Assembly: GCA_024222295.1 (NCBI GenBank)
Contig: JAAEPF010000023.1
Coordinates: 310,001 to 374,000, forward strand
Direction of reading: 5' to 3'
DNA from: Actinomycetes bacterium
GTDB taxonomy: Bacteria; Actinomycetota; Acidimicrobiia; Acidimicrobiales; Microtrichaceae
Length of the DNA stretch: 64,000 nt
The notes beneath the pieces are model-generated. The model was not told the DNA's origin, searched no databases, and was given only the letters and a program-made list of their open reading frames with translations. The position numbers and the translations under genes were made by a program. Positions within the stretch are counted from its first letter, which is position 1, and each line of letters starts with the position of its first letter. Positions 8,757 through 17,268 of the stretch are shown one piece after another.

Positions 8757-9387
8757 CGTGCCCGAAGTAGCACTCGAGCCTGTCGAGGACGTCGAGTTCC
8801 CCGACGACTCCCACGCCACGTCGACCGGCATCTCCAACCCGAAGCTGGCGATGTGGGTCTACCTGTCGTCGGACGCCCTCCTGTTCGGCGGGCTCATCTC
8901 CACCTACCTGATCTACAAGAACCGTGCCGGGGAGATCCCCGGCTTGTCCGGCAGCTCGACGCGGATCTCGGAGCTTTTCGACATCCCGTTCACGTCGATG
9001 ACGTCGTTCATCCTGTTGATGTCATCGCTCACGATGGTGCTCTCGGTCACCTCCACGATGCGCGGTGACCACACCCGCATGAGGCTGTGGCTCGGGGCAA
9101 CGGCGCTGCTCGGCTCGCTGTTCCTGGGTGGGCAGATCTACGAGTTCACCGTGTTCGTGAGGGAAGGCCTCGGCTTCACCACCAACGTGTCGTCGTCGGC
9201 CTTCTTCACGCTGACCGGGTTCCACGGCGTGCACGTCCTGATCGGCATCCTCATGTTGGTGTCGATGATCGGCATGAGCTTCAGACAGAAGATGCAGGCC
9301 GAAGCCGTCGAGGTTCTGGGCCTGTACTGGCACTTCGTCGATATCGTCTGGGTCGTGATCTTCACGATCGTGTACCTGATTCCCTGA
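8749..9387 (+). CDS. ctaE: cytochrome c oxidase subunit III
   Basis: A 212-residue five-helix subunit III that stabilises subunit I. Visible signatures are SDALLFGGLISTYL in the first helix, GFHGVHVLIG near the fourth, and YWHFVDIVWVVIF at the C-terminus. The start is taken as TTG 8749 because GAGGAGG sits seven bases before it; GTG 8758 is an alternative. The start lies inside the end of ctaD (8-base overlap), so translation is coupled. Confidence 0.92.
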   Translation: MADVPEVALEPVEDVEFPDDSHATSTGISNPKLAMWVYLSSDALLFGGLISTYLIYKNRAGEIPGLSGSSTRISELFDIPFTSMTSFILLMSSLTMVLSVTSTMRGDHTRMRLWLGATALLGSLFLGGQIYEFTVFVREGLGFTTNVSSSAFFTLTGFHGVHVLIGILMLVSMIGMSFRQKMQAEAVEVLGLYWHFVDIVWVVIFTIVYLIP

Positions 9388-9397
9388 GGAGCACCCT

Positions 9398-9832
9398 GTG
9401 AGCACAGATACCACAGACACAGGCGTCGAAGACGACCGCCACATGGGCCACCTCGACGAGGGCCACACCCATGGCCCGACGGACGGCCAGTACTTCGGCA
9501 TCTTCTGGGTGCTGTTCGCAATCACGGCCCTCGAGGTCTCCACGTACTTCTGGGAAAGCTGGTTCGGCGAGGGCGACAGCGTGCGCCGCTTCGGCGTGGC
9601 GGTGCTCCTGATCCTCATGCTCGTGAAGTTCTTGCTGATCGCCGGCTACTTCATGCACCTGAAGTTCGACGCGGCTCTGCTGCGTCGCACTTTCGTGTTC
9701 GGTTTGATCATCGCTGTGGCCGTCTACACGGTCGCCCTCACGGTGATGAACATCTGGACCGACAATGGCAACCCGTGGTTCGACGATCCGCCGCCCGCGA
9801 TCACGACCACCACGGTCGCCGAGGGCAGCTGA
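9398..9832 (+). CDS. ctaF: cytochrome c oxidase subunit IV-type protein (COX4_pro-like)
   Basis: A 144-residue protein with a His/Asp-rich N-terminal arm and three membrane helices (about 31-55, 66-90 and 100-120). The second helix carries KFLLIAGYFMHLKFD, a signature of the small prokaryotic oxidase subunit IV. GTG start with GAGGAG just upstream, overlapping the ctaE stop; last gene of the oxidase operon. The symbol follows operon position. Confidence 0.8.
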   Translation: MSTDTTDTGVEDDRHMGHLDEGHTHGPTDGQYFGIFWVLFAITALEVSTYFWESWFGEGDSVRRFGVAVLLILMLVKFLLIAGYFMHLKFDAALLRRTFVFGLIIAVAVYTVALTVMNIWTDNGNPWFDDPPPAITTTTVAEGS

Positions 9833-9843
9833 GCGCCGGCCGG

Positions 9844-10572
9844 TCAGGCTTCCCAGCGAAAGAGGCTCGCCGCCGCGACCGGCGCGGCGACTGCCCAGAG
9901 AGCAAGCGTGGGCCACGCCCACGTGGCCACCGATGCACCCTCGATGAGTGAGCCGGTGATCACCTCGGTCAGTGGGGCCGCCGGGAACAAGCGCGCCACG
10001 GCCGCCACCCCTGACGGCAGTTCATCGAGGGGCACCACCATTCCGCCCGTGAGCAGCAGCACCAGGTAGAGCCCGTTGGCCCCGGCCAGGGTGGCCAGGC
10101 CGGGCAGTGTGCCGGCCATGAGCAGCCCGAGGCCACCGAACGCGGCCGTACCCAGCAGGGCCCCGGCGACTGCAGGCAGCCATCCACTCCCGGGTGGCGA
10201 CCAGCCGATGAGCACCGCGACGGCGATGAGGACCACCCACTGGATCACCTCGGTGACGAGCACACTCGCGATCTTGGCGGCCACCCACCGGCCACGACCC
10301 AGCGGCGAGGCGCCGAGGCGCTTCAGCACGCCGTACTGCCGCTCGAAGCCGGTGCCGATCCCCAGAGACACCATGGCGGTCGACATGACCGCCAATGCCA
10401 GCACCGCAGGAGCCAGGTAGTCGACCGGCTCGTCGGTTCCCGTGGGTAGCACGTCGACGCTCGAGAAGAACAGGAGCACCAGCAGTGGGATGCCGAGGCT
10501 GACGAGCAGCTGCTCACCCTGTCGCGACGAGAGCGCCAACTCGGTGCGGAGCTGGCCTGCGAACGCCTTCAC
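9844..10572 (-). CDS. ABC-2 type transporter permease
   Basis: A 242-residue membrane protein with about six helices, typical of ABC-2 export permeases. It starts with a cytoplasmic segment (MKAFAGQLRTELALSSRQGE), then TM1 (LLVSLGIPLLVLLFF) and a GFERQYGVLKRLGASPLGR loop that contacts the ATPase. The ATG overlaps the stop of the ATPase gene at 10569 (ATGA). It is convergent with ctaF, twelve bases away. Since the heme/oxidase genes are adjacent, a role in oxidase biogenesis is possible, but the substrate cannot be read from the sequence. Confidence 0.85.
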   Translation of the reverse strand: MKAFAGQLRTELALSSRQGEQLLVSLGIPLLVLLFFSSVDVLPTGTDEPVDYLAPAVLALAVMSTAMVSLGIGTGFERQYGVLKRLGASPLGRGRWVAAKIASVLVTEVIQWVVLIAVAVLIGWSPPGSGWLPAVAGALLGTAAFGGLGLLMAGTLPGLATLAGANGLYLVLLLTGGMVVPLDELPSGVAAVARLFPAAPLTEVITGSLIEGASVATWAWPTLALWAVAAPVAAASLFRWEA

Positions 10573-11522
10573 CGTCGCTTCCCCCGTACACGACCGGTGC
10601 CCCTGACGTCCGGGCGTTCGGTAAGCCTGCGGAACACGTCCTCCAGGCGTTGCCGACCCGCGCGCAGGTCGGCGAGGGGCTGGTCCTGTTCGGCGAGCCA
10701 GTTGGTGACCGCGGCCACGACCTCGGGGCTCGGCACCGCTTGCACCCGGTACTCGCCTGGCGCGACCTCGGTGACGGCGGCGCCGACGGCGTCACTCATT
10801 GAGGCGGTGTCGAGACCACGCGCCGCCCCGAAAAGCAGGTCCTCGCCGGTGGCGGCACCCATCAGCTCCGAGGGTGTGCCGTTGGCGACCAGGCGACCAT
10901 GGTCGATGATCAGGACCCGGTCAGCGAGTTGTTCCGCCTCGGCCAGGTCGTGGGTGCTCAGCACGATGGTGGTGCCGGCACCGCAAAGGTCGTGGATCAG
11001 CCCCCGGATCAGGTCGCGACCCTGCAGGTCGACGCCGGCGGTGGGCTCGTCGAGGAACAACAACTCGGGTCTGCCCACCAGGGCGAGCGCCAGCGACAGG
11101 CGTTGCTGCTCGCCGCCGGACAGCCGCCGGTACGGCGTGCGGGCACGCTCTGTCAGCCCGACCATGTCGAGCAGCTCGCCGGGTGCGACCGGGTCCGCGA
11201 AGAACGACGCGTACTGGGCCAGCACCTCATGTGGTCGGATGGCGGTCTGGATGCCGCCGTCTTGGAGCATGAGCCCGACCCGGTCTGCCAGCCGTCGCTG
11301 ATCGCGGGCTGGGTCGAACCCCAGGACCGTCGCCGTGCCCCCCTGGCGCGCGAGGTAGCCCTCGAGGTGCTCGATGGTGCTGGTCTTGCCGGCCCCGTTG
11401 GGCCCGAGCAGCACGGTGGTCTCACCACGAGCCGCGGTGAAGGAGATCCCGTCCACCGCCGTGACCGACCCCCGTTCGATTACGAGTCCGTCGACTGCGA
11501 CGGCTGGGGTGCTCGGATCCAC
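10569..11522 (-). CDS. ABC transporter ATP-binding protein
   Basis: A 317-residue cytoplasmic ATPase partnered with the permease at 9844. Walker A is GPNGAGKTS, the Q-loop is near LMLQDGG, the signature is RLSGGEQQRLSLA, Walker B is LLFLDEP and the switch is STHD. A C-terminal extension of about 100 residues follows, as in drug- or polysaccharide-type ABC-2 exporters. An ATG at 11594 exists in frame, but the GTG at 11522 is preferred: homology begins just after it and TATCTT lies six bases before it (leaderless). Confidence 0.87.
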   Translation of the reverse strand: MDPSTPAVAVDGLVIERGSVTAVDGISFTAARGETTVLLGPNGAGKTSTIEHLEGYLARQGGTATVLGFDPARDQRRLADRVGLMLQDGGIQTAIRPHEVLAQYASFFADPVAPGELLDMVGLTERARTPYRRLSGGEQQRLSLALALVGRPELLFLDEPTAGVDLQGRDLIRGLIHDLCGAGTTIVLSTHDLAEAEQLADRVLIIDHGRLVANGTPSELMGAATGEDLLFGAARGLDTASMSDAVGAAVTEVAPGEYRVQAVPSPEVVAAVTNWLAEQDQPLADLRAGRQRLEDVFRRLTERPDVRGTGRVRGKRR

Positions 11523-11528
11523 GCAGAG

Positions 11529-11534
11529 AAGATA
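11529..11534 (-). promoter_or_regulatory. -10 box for the ABC ATPase gene, leaderless
   Basis: TATCTT on the minus strand ends six bases before GTG 11522 and decides between that start and the upstream ATG. Confidence 0.5.
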
Positions 11535-11602
11535 CCCGGAGGCCCGCTCGCATCGACCAACCGACCGGGCGAATGGATGGCGCCGGCGCGGCACGCGATC
11601 GC

Positions 11603-11608
11603 TACCGT
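11603..11608 (+). promoter_or_regulatory. -10 box for serS, leaderless
   Basis: TACCGT ends six bases before the ATG of serS. Confidence 0.5.
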
Positions 11609-11614
11609 GGCGCC

Positions 11615-12895
11615 ATGCTCGATGTGCGAACGATCCGCGCCGATGTCGACGCCGTGCGGGCCGCGGTGGCCCGCCGTGGTGACGACACGTCCCCGGTCGA
11701 CCGGGCTGCCGAGCTGGACTCGGAGATCAGGGAGCTGACCACCCGGCGCGATTCCTTGCGTGCCGAGGTGCGAGCGATTTCCAACGAGGTCGGCCAACTG
11801 TTCCGTGACAAGCGCCAGGACGAGGCCAAGGAGCTCCAGGAAGCCTCGAAGGCACTCGGCCAGGAGGAGAAGGAATTCGACGCCCGCGCGGCGGAGCTCG
11901 AGTCGGAACTCCGCGCGATCATGCTCCGGATTCCCAACGAGCCCGCGCCCGACTGCCCCGACGGGGACTCGGAAGCCGACAACGTCGTGACGCGGGTCGA
12001 GCAGTACCTGCCCGACTCCTACGCGGAGCACCAGCGGGTTCCCCATTGGGAGGTCGCCGAGCAGCTCGGCATCCTCGATGTGGAGCGGGCGGTGAAGCTG
12101 TCCGGGTCGATGTTCGTCATGTACCGCGGTCAGGGTGCCGCCCTGGTGCGGGCCCTGTGCCAGCTGGCCCTTGACCGCAACGTGGATCTCTACGAGGAGA
12201 TCAGGCCGCCCACCCTCGTGCGCACCGACACGATGGTGGCCACCGGCCACTTGCCGAAGTTCGTCGACGAGGCGTACCACATCGAGCGTGACGACCTGTG
12301 GGCCATCCCCACCGCGGAGGTGCCACTCACCTCGTTGGGCCGCGACGAGATTGCCGAGGAAGCCGAGCTGCCGCTGCGCATGTGCGCGCACACGTCGTGC
12401 TTCCGCCGCGAGGCCGGTTCGGCCGGCAAGGACACGCGGGGGCTGCTGCGGGTTCACGAGTTCGACAAGGTCGAGCTCCTGGCCTACTGCACGCCCGACC
12501 AGGCCGAGGACCTGCATGCCGAGATCCTCCAGCGTGCCGAGTCGCTGATTGCAGATCTGGGCCTGGCCTACCGGATCCTGGACCTGTGTGCGGGTGACAT
12601 CGGAGCATCGGCGCGGCGCACGTTCGACATCGAGGTCTATGCGCCGGGTGTCGACAACTGGCTCGAGGTGTCGTCGGTGTCATGGTTCGGTGACTACCAG
12701 GCGCGGCGCGCCAACCTGCGCTACCGCCCTGATGGTGGCAAGGGCACGGAGGTCATGCACACGCTCAACGGGTCAGCCCTTGCGGTGCCGCGCGTGTGGG
12801 CTGCGATCGTGGAGACGTGGCGGCGACCCGACGGCACCGTGGAGATTCCGGATCCGCTGCGGCCCTACATGCGTGGAGCCGAAGCGATCGGCTGA
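11615..12895 (+). CDS. serS: seryl-tRNA synthetase
   Basis: A 426-residue class II aminoacyl-tRNA synthetase that charges tRNA-Ser. An N-terminal helical arm (residues about 1-105, coiled coil with RREELRAE-like heptads) contacts the long variable arm of the tRNA. The catalytic domain shows motif 2 as CFRREAGSAGKDTRGLLRVH and motif 3 as LNGSALAVPRVWAAIVE. The frame opens earlier, but the ATG at 11615 (MLDVRTIRAD) matches the usual start. Confidence 0.97.
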   Translation: MLDVRTIRADVDAVRAAVARRGDDTSPVDRAAELDSEIRELTTRRDSLRAEVRAISNEVGQLFRDKRQDEAKELQEASKALGQEEKEFDARAAELESELRAIMLRIPNEPAPDCPDGDSEADNVVTRVEQYLPDSYAEHQRVPHWEVAEQLGILDVERAVKLSGSMFVMYRGQGAALVRALCQLALDRNVDLYEEIRPPTLVRTDTMVATGHLPKFVDEAYHIERDDLWAIPTAEVPLTSLGRDEIAEEAELPLRMCAHTSCFRREAGSAGKDTRGLLRVHEFDKVELLAYCTPDQAEDLHAEILQRAESLIADLGLAYRILDLCAGDIGASARRTFDIEVYAPGVDNWLEVSSVSWFGDYQARRANLRYRPDGGKGTEVMHTLNGSALAVPRVWAAIVETWRRPDGTVEIPDPLRPYMRGAEAIG

Positions 12896-12915
12896 CCCCC
12901 GCTGAGGCGGTCGCT

Positions 12916-13248
12916 TCAGGTGCCCAGTCCCGCGACCGCGGCGCCGACTGCGCCGATCGTGGTTGCAGCGACGTAGGCGCCGCAGCGCAGGGGCGACTTC
13001 CCTGCGAGGGCGACCACCTCGACCGCGAATGTCGAGAACGTGGTCAGGGCCCCGAGCGCCGCGATGCCGACGATGGTCGACCAGGACTGCGGTGCCTGTG
13101 CCACCACGACGCCTGCTGCCAGCGATCCGACGGTGTTGACCGCGAGGGTGCCCCATGGCCAGTCGGGTTGGTTGAGCCAGGAGATCACCGAGCTGCGCAG
13201 GAGGGCGAAGGCACCAGCGGCGACCACGAAGCCCGCTGCCGCGATCAC
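12916..13248 (-). CDS. crcB: fluoride channel subunit FluC/CrcB (second)
   Basis: A 110-residue, four-helix fluoride exporter subunit. Conserved marks are the pore/sodium motif TTFSTFAVE (near residues 74-82) and VNTVGSLAAG in TM2. The GTG start overlaps the stop of the other crcB gene (GTGA), and both are needed for the usual actinobacterial heterodimer. This copy keeps the canonical TTFSTF phenylalanine motif. Confidence 0.88.
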   Translation of the reverse strand: MIAAAGFVVAAGAFALLRSSVISWLNQPDWPWGTLAVNTVGSLAAGVVVAQAPQSWSTIVGIAALGALTTFSTFAVEVVALAGKSPLRCGAYVAATTIGAVGAAVAGLGT

Positions 13249-13631
13249 GGCGTCGATCCCCAGCGCTGAACGCCCAGTGAACGTCCCGCGAGTGCTGCGC
13301 CCACACCGATCAACAGGTTGGCTGCCAGCCACGCACCGGCGGCCAGCCAGGCTCCCGCACGGATGTCGGTCGCGCTCTGCAGGGCAAGGCTCGACCAGGT
13401 CGTGAGCGTGCCGGCGAGGCCGGCACCCAACATGTGTTGGACCGGGCCCAACCGTGGCGGCAGTTGCGACACCAACCCGAGCAGGAGGCACCCGGCGACG
13501 TTGACGGCCAGCAGTACCTCGTCGATGGCTGAGTCGCCGAACAGACGTATGGCCGCCCAACGGATGACTGCCCCGACGACGGCACCGAGCGAGACGACTG
13601 CGGCTTGTCGGGGATCCCACTGGTCGAGCAC
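13245..13631 (-). CDS. crcB: fluoride channel subunit FluC/CrcB (first)
   Basis: A 128-residue partner of the crcB gene just downstream. TM2 has VNVAGCLLLG and the pore motif region reads TTWSSLALQ, so the phenylalanines of TTFSTF are partly replaced. That is compatible with a heterodimer in which the two subunits have specialised. GTG start six bases after a TAGGCT box. Confidence 0.85.
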   Translation of the reverse strand: MLDQWDPRQAAVVSLGAVVGAVIRWAAIRLFGDSAIDEVLLAVNVAGCLLLGLVSQLPPRLGPVQHMLGAGLAGTLTTWSSLALQSATDIRAGAWLAAGAWLAANLLIGVGAALAGRSLGVQRWGSTP

Positions 13632-13637
13632 CGGATG

Positions 13638-13643
13638 AGCCTA
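13638..13643 (-). promoter_or_regulatory. -10 box for the crcB pair, leaderless
   Basis: TAGGCT on the minus strand ends six bases before GTG 13631. Confidence 0.45.
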
Positions 13644-13666
13644 CGGCGCGTGGTTGACTTGGGGGC

Positions 13667-14320
13667 GTGGCAGAGTCATACCCGGACCTCAACGAGCGGT
13701 TTGACTACGAGTGGGGCACGCTCGCGGACGGAGAGCTCGACAGTGATCCGATCGTGGCCCTCGGTGACTGGCTCCACCATGCTGCGAGCAGCGACGTTCA
13801 TGACTTCAACGCGATGGTGCTCGCAACTGTGGATGCAGAGGGCCGGCCGTCCTCGCGCAATGTGCTCCTGCGCGGCGTCGAGAACGGCCGACTCCAGTTC
13901 TTCACCAACCGCTCGAGCCGCAAGGGCCTCGACATCGAGGCGAACCCGAGGGTCAGCCTGCTGTTCAGCTGGCTTCCGGTTCACCGACAGCTGCGCGTTG
14001 ACGGAACTGCAGTGAAGCTGAGTGATGCCACTAGCGACGAGTACTTCGACAGCCGGCCCCGCGACAGTCGCATCGCCGCCTGGGCGAGCGCGCAGTCCGA
14101 GGTGCTCGCATCGCGTGACGCGCTGGATGCCGCGATGCTCGACCAGGTCGCCCGCTTCGGAGACGGCCCGATCCCCAGGCCCGACTTCTGGGGCGGCTAC
14201 GCGGTGGTGCCGACGATCGTCGAGTTCTGGCAGGGCCGCCCCAGCCGCCTGCACGACCGGATCCGTTACCACCGCGACGCGCCCGATGCCCCGTGGGTCA
14301 TCGAGCGCCTCGCTCCGTAG
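13667..14320 (+). CDS. pdxH: pyridoxamine 5'-phosphate oxidase
   Basis: A 217-residue FMN enzyme that oxidises pyridoxamine/pyridoxine 5'-phosphate to pyridoxal phosphate. Family blocks are visible: NAMVLATVDAEGRPSSRNVL (residues about 48-67), FFTNRSSRKG, QLRVDGTAVKL, and a C-terminal FWGGYAVVPTIVEFWQGR followed by RLHDRIRY. Length is normal. GTG start; no clear ribosome site. Confidence 0.95.
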   Translation: MAESYPDLNERFDYEWGTLADGELDSDPIVALGDWLHHAASSDVHDFNAMVLATVDAEGRPSSRNVLLRGVENGRLQFFTNRSSRKGLDIEANPRVSLLFSWLPVHRQLRVDGTAVKLSDATSDEYFDSRPRDSRIAAWASAQSEVLASRDALDAAMLDQVARFGDGPIPRPDFWGGYAVVPTIVEFWQGRPSRLHDRIRYHRDAPDAPWVIERLAP

Positions 14321-15025
14321 TCAGCCGATCTCGAGTTCCGCCACCTCGTCGGGGCCCGTGCGGTACTGACCGCCCACGGGCAGGACCAGGTCGCCTCCTG
14401 GTGCGTGCACCTGCACCCCGCCGAGCAGGGCCACGTCCATGGAGTCCCACGGGGAAGCGGCCTCGACCTGGCGCCGGGCCTCGGTGAGAGCGGCCGCGGC
14501 AATGGCCATGGTGAGTTCCACGATGCTCCCTGGCGCTTCGTCGGCTCCTTGCTCGACCAGCGAGCGCAGCATCGCGGCCTCGTTGTCCTCATGTGCCGCA
14601 GGCTGCGCCCCCGCATCGGCCCAGCCGGCCAGCAGGGCAGCGGCCGCGCCGCACGTGGCGCTAGCCCGGCGCTGGCCCGGCCTGACGAACAGGCCGGCCT
14701 CGGGCTCCACGCCGATGTGAGCCAGGCAGATCACCAGCAGCTTCCCTCGGTCGACCTCGGTGGGCACGTGTGCGAGGCAGGCGCCCCACCCGGTGCGGCC
14801 GAGGGTGGGGATGCCGCCGAGCCCGCCGAGCGAGAAGGGTGCTCCCCAACGTCGGGCCACGGCTCCCGAGAGGTGCTGCGTGAGTTCGTCGCGGCAGATC
14901 GACACAGCGGCGAGCGTGGCATCAGGGGTGAAGCCGAAGGGGTCGAGCGCGCTCTGCACGGCGCTGAGGTAGTCGTCGAGTGGGAGCGAGTCGGTCAGTT
15001 CGGCGGGAAGGTCAGTGGTGGTCAC
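14321..15025 (-). CDS. LCIB/LCIC-type (theta-class) carbonic anhydrase candidate
   Basis: A 234-residue cytoplasmic protein. The blocks CRDEL (44-48), FSLGGLGGIPTLGRTGWGA (64-82), HIGVEPEAG (103-111) and SATCGAAAALLAG (122-134) follow the order and spacing of the LCIB/C family. In that family a Cys-His-Cys zinc site and an Arg-Asp dyad catalyse CO2 hydration. C44, H103 and C125 would be the zinc ligands and R45-D46 the dyad. The algal blocks GKTG and S-x-CGAL are recognisable. It stands alone between pdxH and ccdA and has its own leaderless promoter. Family assignment is from motif memory, without an alignment; activity is inferred. Confidence 0.72.
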   Translation of the reverse strand: MTTTDLPAELTDSLPLDDYLSAVQSALDPFGFTPDATLAAVSICRDELTQHLSGAVARRWGAPFSLGGLGGIPTLGRTGWGACLAHVPTEVDRGKLLVICLAHIGVEPEAGLFVRPGQRRASATCGAAAALLAGWADAGAQPAAHEDNEAAMLRSLVEQGADEAPGSIVELTMAIAAAALTEARRQVEAASPWDSMDVALLGGVQVHAPGGDLVLPVGGQYRTGPDEVAELEIG

Positions 15026-15031
15026 GCCGGG

Positions 15032-15037
15032 ATTCTA
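15032..15037 (-). promoter_or_regulatory. -10 box for the LCIB-type gene, leaderless
   Basis: TAGAAT on the minus strand ends six bases before GTG 15025, among the closest matches to the consensus in the window. Confidence 0.55.
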
Positions 15038-16003
15038 CGGGTGCTCCGCGCCCGCCTTCTCACCACTGCCAGCCGTCTCGTCCGCCTGCGTCCCAGCCGT
15101 GCCGGCCGTCTCGTCCGCCTGCGTCCCGGCTATCCGGCTTCGGTGGCGGCGCAGGATGACCGAGATGGCGACCGCTCCGCCGATGATCACCAGTGCCGCC
15201 AGCGCCAGCCGGGCCGCGCCGAGGTCTTCTGCCCAACGCTGCAGGGCGCTTTGGATGTCGCGCACCCAGTCGACGACTGCCGAGGATCCGGTGCCGTTGA
15301 GCTCCTGGACCTCCACCCACGCGTAGTAGGCCACGAACAGGCCCGCGAGGATGAGCAGCACTCCCGAGATCGTGTGCATGTGGGGCAGAAGCTTGCGGAA
15401 CCTGGCCACCAGCCCCTGCTTGGCAAGGGCCACGGCGATCGTGAGAACGGCCAGCGTGGCGCCCATTCCGAGCCCGTAGGCGACGAACGTGCTCACCCCA
15501 CCGAGGAAGCTCGACTCGGTGAGGGTGGTGGAGGTGACGGCGATGAACACGCCGATCGTGCAACTCAGCGACGCGATCGCGTACGACACGCCGTAGAGGA
15601 ACATGGAGGAAAGCTGCCGGCGGCGTTCCGAGAGCTGGAGCTTGGGGAGGTTGATGACCGGCTCGAACCCGCGCAGCATCGCGATGCCGAGCCCCACGAG
15701 CACCACTCCGATCGCCATCGTGAAGTAGGGCAGACGACCGCCGAGCCAGCTCGACACAGAGGACCAGATGATTCCCATGACGCCGAACACGACGACGAAG
15801 CCGAGCGTCACCGCCGCGCTCACCGCCAGAGCCCTGGTGACGGGGTTGGGTCGTTCGGCACCGGGTTCGCCGCTGCCGGCGTCGCCCGCGGTGTCCAGCC
15901 CGAGGAAGTAGCTCAGGTAGGCCGGCAGCAGCGCGAAGCCGCAAGGGTTGACCGTCGCGACAGCGCCCGCGATGAACGCAAGGGTCAGCGCACTGGTGTT
16001 CAC
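15035..16003 (-). CDS. ccdA: cytochrome c biogenesis protein CcdA
   Basis: A 322-residue membrane protein with six core helices that carries reducing equivalents across the membrane to periplasmic-side thioredoxins. The first redox cysteine is in VNPCGFALLPAYLSYFLG (C21) and the second in SLSCTIGVF (near 170). The C-terminal tail has two copies of an 11-residue unit containing GTQADETAG. The ATG overlaps the stop of the tlpA-like gene, its likely partner; together they would keep the CtaC cytochrome c thiols reduced. Confidence 0.9.
   Translation of the reverse strand: MNTSALTLAFIAGAVATVNPCGFALLPAYLSYFLGLDTAGDAGSGEPGAERPNPVTRALAVSAAVTLGFVVVFGVMGIIWSSVSSWLGGRLPYFTMAIGVVLVGLGIAMLRGFEPVINLPKLQLSERRRQLSSMFLYGVSYAIASLSCTIGVFIAVTSTTLTESSFLGGVSTFVAYGLGMGATLAVLTIAVALAKQGLVARFRKLLPHMHTISGVLLILAGLFVAYYAWVEVQELNGTGSSAVVDWVRDIQSALQRWAEDLGAARLALAALVIIGGAVAISVILRRHRSRIAGTQADETAGTAGTQADETAGSGEKAGAEHP
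15072..15127. repeat. tandem repeat in the 3' end of ccdA
   Basis: Two copies of a 23-base core, starting at 15072 and 15105, lie 33 bases apart and encode the repeated GTQADETAG unit of the CcdA tail. Confidence 0.75.
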
Positions 16004-16629
16004 GTGAGGCCGCCGTCCTCGAGCGCTTCGCGCAGTTCCTCTGCGCTCATCTGGCCGTTGTGGGTGTCGATCACAATGCCGTCAGCGCTCACGAGCACAG
16101 TCCGGGGCAGGCTGATCCCACCGAAGGCCCCCAGCACCTCGGCACGCGGATCGCGTGCATTCGGGTAGGTCACGCCGGTCTGCTCGACCATGTCGAGCCC
16201 GGCCTGCTCGGTGTCGGTGACGTCGACGCCGAGAAAGGCCACGGCGCCGTCCAGCTCGGAATGGACCGACTCGAAGTCGGGCATCTCGGCCAGGCAAGGA
16301 GCGCACGTGGATGACCAGAAGTTGACCACCAGGGGTGTGCCGCCGTAGTCGGCGATGCTCCCTTCTCCGCCGCCGAGTATCTCGAAGGTCACATCCGGCG
16401 CGGGCTCGCCGACCTCGAAGCTGCCACTGGACCCCTCGTCGGACTCTATGGCGTCGGTGACGTCGACGGCGTTGCTGTCGTCCTCGGATCCGAACACCTT
16501 GAGGATCACGAGGGTGGCGAAGATGGCGATGGCCAGTGACACCGCGGTGAGGGCGGCGAGGGACAGCGGGTCCAGCTTCGGGCGGCGCGAGCCGGGCTCT
16601 TCGGAATCGGGGGTACGTGGAGGGCCCAA
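16000..16629 (-). CDS. membrane-anchored thioredoxin-fold protein, TlpA/ResA family
   Basis: A 209-residue protein with a cytoplasmic N-terminus, one membrane helix (about 24-46), an acidic linker and an extracytoplasmic thioredoxin domain. The active site is FWSSTCAPC (C109, C112) and the cis-proline segment is GGISLPRTVLV. It probably receives electrons from CcdA, whose start overlaps its stop, and reduces apocytochrome c (CtaC) or other thiols. Confidence 0.87.
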   Translation of the reverse strand: MGPPRTPDSEEPGSRRPKLDPLSLAALTAVSLAIAIFATLVILKVFGSEDDSNAVDVTDAIESDEGSSGSFEVGEPAPDVTFEILGGGEGSIADYGGTPLVVNFWSSTCAPCLAEMPDFESVHSELDGAVAFLGVDVTDTEQAGLDMVEQTGVTYPNARDPRAEVLGAFGGISLPRTVLVSADGIVIDTHNGQMSAEELREALEDGGLT

Positions 16630-16715
16630 GGCCCTCCACGGTACCCATGGGGTCCCCAGCGGTCAGGTCGAGCAGGCGCCTGGTGGCACCGTCGTTGCTG
16701 TCCGCCGGCCCTCTG

Positions 16716-16752
16716 GGCGGCCCCACCCCCGGGGGAAAGGGGCGGGGCCGCC
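16716..16752 (-). terminator. GC-rich hairpin downstream of whiB
   Basis: A nine-base-pair stem (GGCGGCCCC with GGGGCCGCC) about 30 bases past the whiB stop, in whiB direction. No T tract follows. Confidence 0.45.
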
Positions 16753-16784
16753 GGGCAGTCGGGACCAGATCAGTGGCCGGCTGC

Positions 16785-17150
16785 TCAGGCCACCGGAGCG
16801 GCCACGAGCCGACGGTACGGGGCCGGCACCTCGACCTCAGGCAGGGTGTCCTGGGGTCTCGGGACCTTCGGGGGCCGGCCCCTGCGCCGCTTCGACAACA
16901 CGATCTTGCCGGCGACGAACAGGTGGCCACCCCACACTCCGTACTGTTCGCGCCGCCCGACGGCGGCGTCCAAGCAGGTGGCGCGGACCTCGCATGACAG
17001 GCACACGAGCTTCGCCCGGGCGACGTCGTCGAGGTCGTCGGAGAAGAACGCACCGGTGGCAAGGTCGCGGCAGGCCGCAGCGTCCTCCCAGCCGGTGGGG
17101 AGTTCGGCTGTGGGGTCGGTGCCCGGCTGTGCGGGTGCGATGGTGCTCAT
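16785..17150 (-). CDS. WhiB-family iron-sulfur transcriptional regulator
   Basis: A 121-residue Wbl protein, a family restricted to Actinomycetota and its phages. The four cluster-binding cysteines are C27, C50, C53 and C59 (CLSC then ATC). The GVWGG turn is at 71-75, followed by a basic tail with KRRRGRPPK, an AT-hook-like DNA contact. The ATG at 17150 is preferred over upstream in-frame codons because AGAAGGACTG precedes it. Its leader contains an intrinsic terminator hairpin, so expression may be attenuated. Which Wbl class it belongs to cannot be said. Confidence 0.9.
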   Translation of the reverse strand: MSTIAPAQPGTDPTAELPTGWEDAAACRDLATGAFFSDDLDDVARAKLVCLSCEVRATCLDAAVGRREQYGVWGGHLFVAGKIVLSKRRRGRPPKVPRPQDTLPEVEVPAPYRRLVAAPVA

Positions 17151-17203
17151 GGTCAGTCCTTCTCGTGGGTATGTGGTTGTGAGGGTGTTTGGCGGGCGTG
17201 GGC

Positions 17204-17241
17204 GAAAAACGAAGAAGCCGCCGGGTTTGTCACCCGACGGC
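17204..17241 (-). terminator. intrinsic terminator in the whiB leader
   Basis: On the minus strand a ten-base-pair stem with one G-T pair (17241-17217, GCCGTCGGGT with ACCCGGCGGC) is followed by TTCTTCGTTTTTC. It lies 28 bases after the small ORF ending at 17269 and 54 bases before the whiB start. Confidence 0.7.
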
Positions 17242-17268
17242 TCTGCGGAACTTTGTCTGCACTGTGTG

